64,000 nt of DNA from Antedon mediterranea (taxonomy: Eukaryota; Echinodermata; Crinoidea; Comatulida; Antedonidae): assembly GCF_964355755.1 (NCBI RefSeq), contig NC_092671.1:11357001-11421000 (forward strand). The letters are read 5' to 3'. Within the stretch, counting starts at the first letter, position 1. Every line of letters begins with the position of its first letter. The position numbers and the translations under genes were made by a program. The notes beneath the pieces are model-generated. The model saw only the letters and a program-made list of their open reading frames with translations, did no database searches and had not been told where the DNA came from. Of this stretch, positions 48,101-58,389 are shown one piece after another.

Positions 48101-50255
48101 CCACAATGCATTATCTATGACGTGAATCGAAAGCTTCTTAATTATGTCGTCTCAATATTGAGGAGATTTTACGTGAATGTGGGTACACTGTGCAGTATTA
48201 CTATTACTATTACCTATCTCCAGATCTGAATATACCATTTGAATTGTTTTTGTTAAGGTGGTCATAGTTTTAGTAATATATATAAGTGGGGTTTTTTTCG
48301 CAACGGTTTAGATTATGAATTTTAAAGATAAAATATTATTCCTACCGTATGTGAATACTGAAACATATAACCCAATATTAGCTAATCCGCCAAGGAAGCG
48401 GAAACTCACATACATCACATATGATTTCGACAGACTGCATAACATCGTGAATGATAAAGCCAATGCAAAGCCTAAGAACACTCCTTTTCTTCTTCCTAGA
48501 CTAACAATTGAAGTTTATAAAATGTGAGTAGTGTAACGAAATGAATGAATAAGAGTTACACAGTAGTTCAAGATTACTTAAGATTAAACTACACTCAAAC
48601 ATGGGTTAAGGAATAGACTCGAAAGCACATATAATTAGGAAAAAGAACAATCAGAGAGTTGCAACATCCACCAGGAGTAACAGGTATCAAGAATCGTGAT
48701 AAACATTCTTCTTGTATAGTTACGGCCTAAAATTAGTAAAATAATAAAAAGTGGTCTAGAATTGTTATCCTAGTGCAGAATGCCTCCAAAATTGAATGGC
48801 ATGATACTATTATGAAGGTACCGAATTCTGTCATTTATTTAAAACTTACAAATCACAAAGAAGTCCGAATAGAATAGAACCAACAAAGAAGCCTGCTAGG
48901 TACAATGATGATGCCAAGGACACCAAATAACTATCTTCACACACCAGGTCAAACTACCAAAATATAATGCATATTATATAAATATTTATTGTTGACACTA
49001 ATAAGGCATTGTTGTGATGTTTTGGAACAACTCCTGAAATATAGGTAACAATAATTTTAGAATGATTGGAAAATAATATTCATCTGGTTTGAAGATACGA
49101 TATTTTAACAATCTATTTTGATTCTATTTTCGACAAACCAAAATTAGTTACTGACCGGACTGACAGTTTCAGTACTCCTTTCACTAACAGTCAGTCAGGT
49201 CAGTAACTAATTTTGGTTTGTAAAAATACTAGATTTTTTAAATAATGATTTTAGAAGTTATATATCATAATATACTGTACGGTAATGTGGGCTGAAACGG
49301 CCGGTAAGTATATAGGCCTACTGTTGTTGGTGGCATTCAGTATCATTTCATTTCATTATTTATTCGGTCTATTTCAATTATACTTTTTAAAAAACTGAAA
49401 TTGGGGAGACTAGGATTAACATTAAATGATCTATTTTTTCTGTTATTTCACATGGCAGTAGGCCTATTCTTTTTTTCATGGGAAATCGTTTGAACTCACT
49501 AAGCTCGCTCATATACCATGGATGAGTTAATTTAACTCTTCTCTGATACTATTGTTTTTCACATAAGTATTCACCACGAGCTATACTTTATTGTTCATAT
49601 ACACAATGACAGTTTTGACTATAAGCTACTCCAACGCAACCGTTTCTAAAATCTAAAACTAACCTCTATTTTGCTTTGTAATAATCTAACTCAGTAAGTA
49701 ATCCACACAATAGAGCATGCATTAGGAGAGACACCGTTACTTTAAGCAGTCTATAAATGCCAATGGCTTATTGTTAATAACTCAGTGTGTATACAGTATT
49801 AATACATACGTCATATGGATTAGTATGTCACTTCGAAGTTTGTTTTTTGACAAGCATAATGTGCAAAAAAACAATGTTAAGATTAAGATTTGTTCTACCT
49901 CTTGACGAACACAAAATAAACAATCTTACCTCAGACACAATAGTGGAATCATACCGTGATCGATCGTAAGCCCATCCATGTTCACAATCAATCAGTTCAG
50001 TCGTATCATTTGCATACATTCTACATTGTGCTTCATTAATTAATAGTGTCCCCTCATCATCAGGTGGAAGACTCATGCTATCGTTTGTATTCCAGCAGTC
50101 ACCGAGATAAAGCTCGCTACAATTAGCTTCATCTGGAGGCTTGCAATGGTGATCCATATTTCCACTGATAAACACGGTTGATATATTAGTAAACGAATTC
50201 GAAAATATAAGACAGCATATTGACAATGTCACCAGTTTGTGATAGAGACCATATT
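45131..50255 (-). pseudogene. SLC22-like transporter copy D, start lost to Polinton insertion
   Basis: Exons 50255-49930 (truncated exon 1), 48953-48850, 48500-48346, 47811-47643, 47194-47056, 46569-46481, 46303-46095, 45798-45684, 45495-45286 and 45197-45131. Exons 2-10 match the lengths in A and B and are open, and the GC donor of exon 8 is kept. Exon 1 has 326 of 360 coding bases: homology stops at 50255, exactly where the Polinton begins. The start codon and about eleven codons lie beyond the far end of the element, if they still exist. Without them no full transporter can be made. The otherwise clean frame implies a recent loss. Confidence 0.85.
49135..49219. repeat. Small foldback repeat in intron 1, copy D
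   Basis: AAACCAAAATTAGTTACTGA and its inverted copy with a short loop, same version as in copy B. Confidence 0.75.
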
Positions 50256-51311
50256 AGTAGTATATGTAGGACTTCAGACCCGAATGGAATGTCATATCCC
50301 CAGGGCATATTTCATATTTCTATTGTTTAATTTCCAGGTATTGTAATAATAATTAGTGAAAGGTCACTCTTTGTACCAGACCCGAAAGGAATGTCATATC
50401 CCTAGGGTATATATTATATTTTCTATTGTTTAATTTCCTGTTATTGTAATATTAATTAGCGAAAGGTCATTCTTTGTTAGAGAAGGGGGTTTGTTATTTT
50501 GGCGGGGTTTCCGTTTTGGCCTGTGTTATATTCGTAATTAGTAAAGAATTTGTATTTAAAAAAAAAAAAAATTAGTGAAAGGTCATTCTTTGTTAGAGAA
50601 AGGGGTTTTTGATTAAAAGTTGTTGTAGTTTTATTTCAAATTTTGTTTATAATTTACTGTTTCAGTGTTACTTGAATAGGTATTGTTAATTAATTTCCAA
50701 TCGTGTATATATTGTTTGACCACTACAAGGCCTTGAATAATCCTTTACAACTCTCCCAACTGTTATTAATTAATCCGTTTACCGACCCCCGTATTTACGG
50801 TTGAAGGCTAGCTCTAATGGTCACTGTTATGGACGGAGTTTCCTAATTATTAAAGAATGTCTGACCAGTCATAATAGTGTAAAGTTCATTGGAAGGTTTA
50901 AAAATAATGTAATTTGTTTTTAATTAGTGAAGGTAATTCTTTGTTTGGGGAGTACTATTGTTATTATTTTGACGATTTATCCATTACAATGATCACCTTT
51001 GTTTAGTATTAATTAATCCGTCTCAGTGTTTTCGGGTGAAGGCTAAATCTATTGGTCACTATTGTGGGCGGAGCTTCCTAATTATTAAAGAACGTCTGAC
51101 CAAGCGTAATCGTCTCGAGAAGGTTTATTACTGTTATTAATTAAGCTATTGGTCACTATTGTGGGCGGGGCTTCCTAATTACTAAAGAATGTCTGACCAA
51201 TCGTAATCGTCGCGGGAAGGTTTTAATAACCGTGTGTTACTTGTTTAGTTCATCATTCATTTACTAATTCTTCAAAGTTTCGGTACCGATTTTTTTCTTC
51301 AAAGTTTCACA
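50256..51311. promoter_or_regulatory. Polinton left terminal region with direct repeats and GC boxes
   Basis: A 102-bp tandem duplication starting CAGACCCGAAWGGAATGTCA lies at 50275-50376 and 50377-50478, with a partial third piece near 50570. Closer to the PolB start, a second motif set (TTGGTCACTATTGTGGGCGG, then CTTCCTAATTA and AAAGAAYGTCTGACCA) occurs three times, at about 50817-50874, 51048-51118 and 51147-51215. Two of these contain GGGCGG (51066-51071, 51163-51168), a consensus Sp1-type GC box. These are likely terminal-repeat and early-promoter elements, by inference. Confidence 0.6.
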
Positions 51312-54300
51312 ATGTCTCAATTCGCTTCTTCCTCAACTGATTCTAACGATAGTTTATTTATCGAGTGTCAAAGAGCTGTTGACTTATCTGACGATAATGT
51401 CCCAGATGTGGGTTTACTAGAGGATTTTGTGTTTGGAGACCAGGACTTTGATTTACCGGTCAGTCAAAGTATTTCTGAAACCGGTAGTCTTTCTCTTACG
51501 GATATATGTGATAACGCCATAGAGATTGTTCAAGATCTATCGGAAAGTTTAATAATTGATCACGTAGAAGTAAGTGTTTTTTGTTTATTATATTTTTAAC
51601 GTAATAATTTTTTTCATTACCGTATATAACTCGTAGAGTAGCTAATGTGTAAACGAATGTGCTTCTGCGTTTACAGTACCATCGCGTTTCCTTTCTAATT
51701 TTTATTTATTTATTTATTTATTTTATTTATTTTTTGTTTGTTTTCTTTAGTATGGTATTGGTGCACACACCAAATGTTTGAAAATGAGGGAATGTGTTGA
51801 GGATAGTGATTCTCAGGAGTCTTCGGTTATTGAGGTAACTATCATTTTATTTTCTTTGCTATTGGTGTTGCTGTATTACATCGTTTATTTCTATTTTTTT
51901 ACCGTTTTACTTTTTTATTTCAGCCTGTACCGGTACAATACGGGAAAGGAGCCAACAGGAAAAGACCAAGGATAGCCGAAGAAGAAGAAGTTGACGATAA
52001 TGACAGCGATGAATTGAACCTTGACGAGGTAGATTTGAGTCATTTTTGTAGTATTAACCGCTTAGCTGATAGGTTTAACCAGCGTTTTAACGCCACGATT
52101 AGCGATTTTACGGTTAAATTTTTTAATGTAGATCATTTAAGTTTAGAGGTGTTCCTTCCCACTCTATATAGAATTTTCGAACATGTCGTCGATAATCTTT
52201 GCATTAAAAACGTGCATGTCGACGATATGCTTCGGATAGTTATTCAAGCTGAGGGGTTGGATACACCCATCTCTATTCCTTTTGGACGGAGGGCCCATCT
52301 GACAGCTGATGTTATTTTTGCAGCCATCATGAAGGTCCTTCAGTCCAAAACGGATATTTTAATTAACAACAAATTTAAGTTTAACGTTCTCCATATGAGA
52401 ATGCCTAGGGGTGGGGGCTATAGAAGAAACGGTATCGACAAACTGCTTAATGCTAAAAGCATAATTAAGATTAAGAATGATGGTAACGAAACTATCTGCT
52501 GCGCACGCGCAATTGTCACGGGTATTTCTATGCTCGAAGACAAAATTAATAACGTTACTAGGTGGAATAATGTTAGACAGGGTAAAGGTGAGCAAAAAAC
52601 AGCCGCCCTTCATTTACTTAGAGATTCGGGGGTTAGGGAGCAAACTTGCGGCATCGAGGAATTAAAAAAGATGCAATCCAAATTACCAAATTATCAAATT
52701 ATTGTCCTTTCTAAAGACAATTTAAATTCTGTAATTTTTAGCGGCGATTATTGTAAGAAGCAGATATATCTTTACCATCATTCTAATCATTATGATCTTA
52801 TAACGACTATGACAGGCTTTTTAAAAGTTTTTTATTTTTGTGATAGATGTTTTACAGGTTATACACACAAGTATTCTCACAAGTGTCAATACACGTGCGT
52901 ACTCTGTAAGCATCACGAATGTGACCCTTCTATTAACGTATCTGTAAATAATACTGTAGAGTGTAAAGAGTGCAATAGATTTTTTAAAAACCAGCAATGT
53001 TTCACCAATCATAAAAAATCTCCTGATTCTAAAAAAGTTTCAGTATGTGACAAAATTAAAAATTGTACAACTTGTGATAGGATCATTCAAAAAGATCACA
53101 ATTGTCATAACCGTTTTTGTAGAATTTGTCGGACTTTCGTTTCATACGATCATCAATGCTACATGGAACCGGTTGTAGCCCCTAAACATGCTGAAAAACA
53201 GTTTAAGAATCAGGAGGACCAAAAAAGGGCTGTCACTAAATATTTCTTTTTTGATTTTGAATGCACGCAAGAAACTGGCGAACACAAACCAAATTTATGC
53301 GTTCTTCAAAAAACCTGTCTTAATTGTATCGATGGTGCTAATGACTCTGCCGAGTGTGACGTGTGTGGGGAGAAATCAATGACTTTTCACGGGGAGACTG
53401 CATGCGTAGATTTCTGCAATTACATTTTTAACGAATACAAATATAATCATAACATTACGTGTATCGCTCACAACCTCCAGGGCTACGATAGTTACTTCGT
53501 GCTCGAGTACCTATACAAAAACTGTATTGTACCAGATATTATTGCACGCGGTGGTAAACCTATTTCAATTAAGGTTAAAGAAACGAGTATCCGATTCATT
53601 GATTCCCTTTCATTTCTACCCATGTCTCTATCCAAATTACCCAAAACTTTTGGCATCTCCGAGCTAAAAAAAGGTTACTTTCCTCATTATTTCAATACTT
53701 TAGAAAATAAAAATTACGTAGGTCCTTATCCCGATTCTTCCACCTATTCCCCCGATAAAATGACTACTTCAGGCCGAGATTCATTCTTTAAATGGTATAA
53801 TCAGAAAATTGTAACTAATCAAATTTTCAATCTCCAAAAAGAACTCGTCGAGTATTGCATCAGCGATGTGGATATTCTCAGAAAGTGTTGCCTTACTTTT
53901 AGGCATCTTTTTTTGAAAGTAACTACATCGCCGAAAAACCCTCTACTCGGAGGCGTTGACCCCTTTTCAAATAATTTAATGACAATTGCCTCTGCGTGTA
54001 ATCACGTCTTTTCTAGAAATTTTTTAAAACCATCCACCATCGCTTTATTTCCTCCATCAGGGTATCTAACAACCGTTAACCATTCTCACTCTAGCATGGA
54101 ATGGTTGTGCTACGAGTCGCATAAAAGGGGGGTCTTTATCCATCATGCGAGAAATGGAGGGGAAAAAATGTTTGGGCCTTACTTTGTCGACGGCGCATGT
54201 TTAGAAAACAAAATTATTTTTGAATTTATGGGTTGTTTGTTCCACGGGTGCCAAGATTGTTATAGATCCGATTCCATTAACCCCTTCACTAACGAAACCA

Positions 54301-55838
54301 TGTTGGAATGCTTTGTCAAGACAAGCAAGAAAACACGGTTTCTGAAGGAGCAATTTCCAGATTTTGATTACGTCGAAATTTGGGGACACGAATGGAAACG
54401 GATCAAGCAATCGCTGGCCCCTAACATTAAATCTATCGTCTCCAAAGTTCCTTTCATTAGGAAAACTTTGAATCCAAGAGACGCGTTTTTCGGTGGGAGG
54501 ACTAATGCCAGTTGTTTGTTCTATAAGGTAAAACCGGGTGAAGAAATTAATTACATCGATTATACTTCCTTGTACCCTTATGTAAATAAATACGGTACCT
54601 ACCCCGTAGGACATCCTGAAATCGATGATCGCAAAGACATGTCCACAGATATCAACGAATATTTCGGTTTGATAAAGTGTACTATCGAAGCGCCTAAAAA
54701 TCTATTCCATCCAGTCTTACCTTATAGATCAAACGGTAAATTAATGTTTGCTCTCTGTAGAACATGCGTCGATTCTCAACAACAAACCGCTTGCAATCAT
54801 TCTGGTACAGATAGAGAATTTACAGGTTCTTGGGCAACGATCGAGGTCGCTAAAGCCGTGGAGGTTGGGTACGAGATACGTAAAGTTCACGTAGTATGGC
54901 ACTTTAAAAATAAAAGCGCGTACTCTGCAGATTCTCCCTCGTCCGGTCTATTTGCCTCTTACATTAACACATTTTTAAAATTGAAACAAGAAGCTTCGGG
55001 TTGGCCTGAATGGTGTAAAACGCCCGAAGATAAACAAAAATATATTTCGGACTATCGAACCGTAGAAGGTATCGACTTGAATCATGACGACATTGCGTAC
55101 AATCCTGGGCTTCGATCTCTGGCCAAATTAATGCTAAATAGTTTTTGGGGTAAATTTGGTCAGCGTGAAAATCTCACGAGAATTAAATATACGCAAGATC
55201 CTAACGAGGTTTACGATATTTTATCGAACCCACGGGTAGTCGTTCATGATCTAAATTTTGTTAATGATGATTTGGCTGAAATAAAATACGAAGACGAGGA
55301 ACAATTTGTTGAAGTTAACCGAAAGGTTAACGTTGTCATTGCCGCATTTACCACTGCGCTAGCGCGTTTAAAATTATACGAGCTGTTGGAGAAATTACAG
55401 GAACGTGTCCTGTATTACGATACCGACAGCGTAATCTACGTGTCAAAACCCGGGGTTTGGGACCCTCCCCTGGGCGACTACTTGGGTCAGTTAACGACCG
55501 AGGTCGACCCTAAAGACGGTAAGTACATCGAGTCCTTTGTTTCTGGGGGGGCTAAGAACTACGCCTATAAATTGGATACTGGGAAGACCGTTTGTAAAGT
55601 TAAAGGTTTTACCCTTAATTTTACAAACGCTCAGAAAATTAACTTTGACACCGTCTCCAATATGGTAAGAGGTATTGGTCCTAATACAATTAAGACAGTT
55701 GAGAAGAATCGCATAACGCGCAAGCCAAAAACACGTAAGATAGTCAACGAAACATCGACTAAAGACTATCGAATCGTGTACGATAAAAGAATTATTATCG
55801 AAAATTATCGTACAGTTCCTTACGGTTATGTTTGGTAA
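51312..55838 (+). CDS. polB: Protein-primed DNA polymerase B, spliced
   Basis: Three exons, 51312-51569, 51751-51834 and 51924-55838, join in phase 0 across GTAAGT..TTTAG and GTAACT..TTTCAG, giving 1418 residues. The acidic N-terminal part is spliced on. Next come a region with CCARAIV and NHYDLI, then a Cys/His-rich cluster (52830-53170). Exonuclease motifs follow: DFE (53253 on), HNLQGYD (53468 on) and YCISDVDIL (near 53853). An insert with GCLFHGC precedes polymerase motif A DYTSLYP (54559-54579), motif B KLMLNSFWGKFG (near 55130) and motif C YYDTDSV (55413-55433). It replicates the element, presumably from a terminal protein primer. AATAAA follows at 55847. Splicing is inferred; the big frame alone lacks an ATG near its beginning. 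Confidence 0.9.
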
Positions 55839-56738
55839 ATCACTGCAATAAATTTCATCTTTTTTTCTTTTAAAATATAACTTACTTTTTTTATATATAA
55901 ATAATTAATTGTTACTTTTTATGTAATTTCATGCACTCAATTTCCTTTATAAATTCGTTTCCTTTTTTGTAGCTTAAGCAAAATATATTTGTAGTTTTAA
56001 TGTAAATATTTTTATACATGTTTTTAATCAAATTTTCTTTTAATTTTGTTTATAAAGTCGGTACCGTTTCTCTGTTAGTAGATTAAGTAAATATATTTTG
56101 TAATTTTAATTTAAATATTTTTTACATTTGAATTCTTATGTCGTTACCGTTTCCTTTTTTGTAGTTTAAGCAAATTATATTTTAAGTTTTAATGTAAATA
56201 TTTTTTATACATTTTCAATTTTGTTTATAAAGTTTATAAAGTCGATACCGTTTCTATTTTTGTAGATAAAGTAAATATATTTTGTAATTTTAATTTAAAT
56301 ATTTTTTCCTTTTGAATTCTTATATCGTTACCGTTTCAAATTTATTTTTGTAAATAATTATTTTCTTTATCATAATTTTGTTTTACGAGAAATAAATGTA
56401 TACACCGTACTTGTTTATAATATTATATACTTGTCTGTTTCTTAACGTAGACGACGACGATGACGACGACAACAACAACAACAACAAAAGACATGCGTAG
56501 TGTTGACTGTATTTTTATTTTATCCTATCCAATATAAATATTGTAATCTCTCCTCTTCCTTGTTTAAATATTTTATTTATCCAATGTCACCAAACAGTTT
56601 GTTCCAGCAAGGCTATACAAATGCCTACTAGTCAGTCGATCAAGTACCATGCTCTGTTAATTCCTAGCTTCTTACTACACAGAACAAGTTCCTATAAATA
56701 ATAATAATAATAATAATAAATAAAAGATAATATAAAAA
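55839..56738. other. AT-rich spacer with degenerate repeats
   Basis: After the PolB poly(A) signal, a motif of roughly 90-100 bp (TACCGTTTC.., GTAGWTTAAG.AAA.ATATT, TTTTAATKTAAATATTTTT) recurs about four times between 55950 and 56345. A (GAC)n(AAC)n simple repeat lies at 56447-56490 and an (AAT)n run at 56699-56720. No gene is seen. Confidence 0.7.
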
Positions 56739-57143
56739 TCACTTAATTACTAAAATGAGAATGACAAGAAAAAGAAATTTACTTACCAAATCACTGTCGT
56801 TACAAAGTTCCAATAAAGAAAACTTTTCCTTCACAAATTCGCAGGATACGCGTTTAACGATTTCTAATTCTAAATCAGTATCACACTGTATTGCAACACG
56901 TGCGCACACTGAAATTCCTGTCACGAGTCTACCGACGTGTATATTTTGGTCTATCATCATTTCTTTCAACACACTATCCAACGTCTCCGTAGTAATGTCT
57001 TTACACAAGGCAATCAAACCATACTTTTTCTCCACCTCGTTACAAAGGCGAATAGTACTATAAAGGATTGGGGAGTCCCACACAACTACCCCCGTTAATT
57101 TATATTCAATGTACGATAAAGTCAGTTTTTCCAAATCTGCCAT
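56739..57143 (-). CDS. Probable Bcl-2-like protein encoded by the Polinton
   Basis: 134 residues starting MADLEKLT. The N terminus SYIEYKLTG..VWDSP resembles a BH4 helix followed by the usual Trp. STIRLCNEVEKKYG fits a BH3-type amphipathic helix. NIHVGRLVTGISVCARVAIQ resembles BH1 (NWGR-type signature) and the central hydrophobic helix 5. LELEIVKRVSCEFVKEKF fits helix 6. The last 13 residues (FLFLVILILVIK) form a short hydrophobic tail, as in membrane-anchored family members, although a GTAAGT at the start of that tail leaves alternative splicing open. Bcl-2 proteins act at mitochondria and control apoptosis; viral versions usually delay host-cell death. The ATPase diverges from it across 164 bp. 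Similarity is by pattern only. Confidence 0.55.
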   Translation of the reverse strand: MADLEKLTLSYIEYKLTGVVVWDSPILYSTIRLCNEVEKKYGLIALCKDITTETLDSVLKEMMIDQNIHVGRLVTGISVCARVAIQCDTDLELEIVKRVSCEFVKEKFSLLELCNDSDLVSKFLFLVILILVIK

Positions 57144-57307
57144 TTCTCTCTCTACTAGTATACAGACGCTAATGACGTTGGAATTGATTTTTTAGGTTTT
57201 GATATACAATCATTTGTTAACGTAATTATCCTTATTAAGCTCCTATTGGTTTATAATATCGGCCCTCTCTCTCTCTTTCATTAGTTGACAGTTTTTAAAA
57301 TAGAGTG
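57144..57307. promoter_or_regulatory. Probable divergent promoter region
   Basis: The 164-bp gap between the start codons of the Bcl-2-like gene (-) and the packaging ATPase (+). It has a TTATAATATCGG string at 57251 and a CTCTCTCTCTCTTTC pyrimidine run just before the ATPase start. Position and composition suggest a shared promoter; no defined site is proven. Confidence 0.35.
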
Positions 57308-58013
57308 ATGTGGATAAGGAACCCCCCTCGTTATAAAATACCGATATACAAAAGCTATGACTCATTGAAACTGAAGATGACGTGTGTACTGGTAACCCCC
57401 TTCACCGCCGTAATTAGCGGACCGACCTCATCGGGAAAATCATATTTCGTGAAGCAGTTATTGGAAAGTAATTATTTCGACAAGCCGTTCAATGACATCA
57501 CGTGGTGTTATGGGGAATATCAGCCCCTTTTCACCGAACTGAGCGGGTCTATTAACAACATTCAATTTATAGAGGGGATACCTATGGATTCGATAGAAAC
57601 GATGGAACCGTCAAAAAACCATTTAGTAATCATCGATGATTTAATGACCGAAGTGTAGCCGCGATAAAAGAGTAGTAAACATGTTTACAAAGGGATCGCA
57701 TCATAGAAACATTTCGGTTATATTCATTATGCAAAACTTTTTTTACGGTTCTAAAGAAATCCGCACCATTACTTTAAACGCTCACTACATAATACTATTT
57801 AAAAACCCTCGGGATAAATCACAAATAGCTAATCTATCTAAACAAATGTACCCCGGTAAAGGACGTTTTTTACAGGAGGCTTTTGAAGACGCTACCCGCG
57901 TACCGTACGGTTTTCTTTTAATCGATCTAAAAGCAAATACCCCTGAGGAAATGAGGGTTAGAAGTAACATATTTTCAAAAACCAATCACTTTGTTTACGT
58001 GCCTAGAATATAA
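57308..58013 (+). CDS. FtsK/HerA (A32-like) genome-packaging ATPase, frameshifted
   Basis: The first part (ATG 57308) carries Walker A GPTSSGKS near 57416 and Walker B HLVIIDDLM near 57628, then meets TAG at 57656. The second part resumes in another frame from just after the Walker B box and includes FTKGSHHRN, the sensor-like VIFIMQNFF and PYGFLLIDLK up to 58013. Family members have these blocks in one frame, so a single-base indel around 57650 is likely. It could be a real mutation, an assembly error or programmed frameshifting. In the family, the enzyme pumps the DNA genome into the capsid. It is followed 49 bp downstream by the GGF-motif protein on the same strand. Confidence 0.85.
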
Positions 58014-58062
58014 AACGCAGCCTGTACCGTTCTATTTATTCATTTACCTGTTTACCAACATC

Positions 58063-58389
58063 ATGTCGAAACGTATCAAAAAGAACGCTGAAACTATTCG
58101 TTTCCTAGCCCACTGTTCACCGCGTCAAAGAAAAATTATCTTGGAAAACGCGGACGATCAACTGGTGACGGCTTTGTGCGAATGCGCAATGAATGTTTTA
58201 AAAGGTCGAGTGCAAGTATCCAACGCTCACAAGAAGAAGTTGGCTCGGTACAAGAAACACATACGCGATATTACCAATAAAAGCATTTCGCCTCTCAAGA
58301 GAAAACGTTTACTTATTCAAAAGGGCGGCTTCCTCGGTCTTATATTACAACCGATTCTACAAACATTGGGTAGTTTACTATTGAAATAA
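58063..58389 (+). CDS. Small basic Polinton-conserved protein with GGF motif
   Basis: 108 residues from ATG 58063 (MSKRIKKNAETIRF). Lys/Arg-rich and helical throughout, with NVLKGRVQVSNAHKKKL, then KRLLIQKGGFLGLILQPILQ at the C terminus. Proteins of this type recur next to the ATPase in Polintons and related adintovirus-like genomes. The KGGF then hydrophobic helix recalls adenovirus core or membrane-active virion peptides; the specific role is uncertain. The longer frame to 57991 lacks an earlier convincing ATG for this protein. Its stop overlaps the next start as TAATG (58387-58391). Confidence 0.75.
   Translation: MSKRIKKNAETIRFLAHCSPRQRKIILENADDQLVTALCECAMNVLKGRVQVSNAHKKKLARYKKHIRDITNKSISPLKRKRLLIQKGGFLGLILQPILQTLGSLLLK

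Noticed and set aside
54201-54614. 137-codon minus-strand frame
   Set aside because: Antisense shadow of the DNA polymerase gene.
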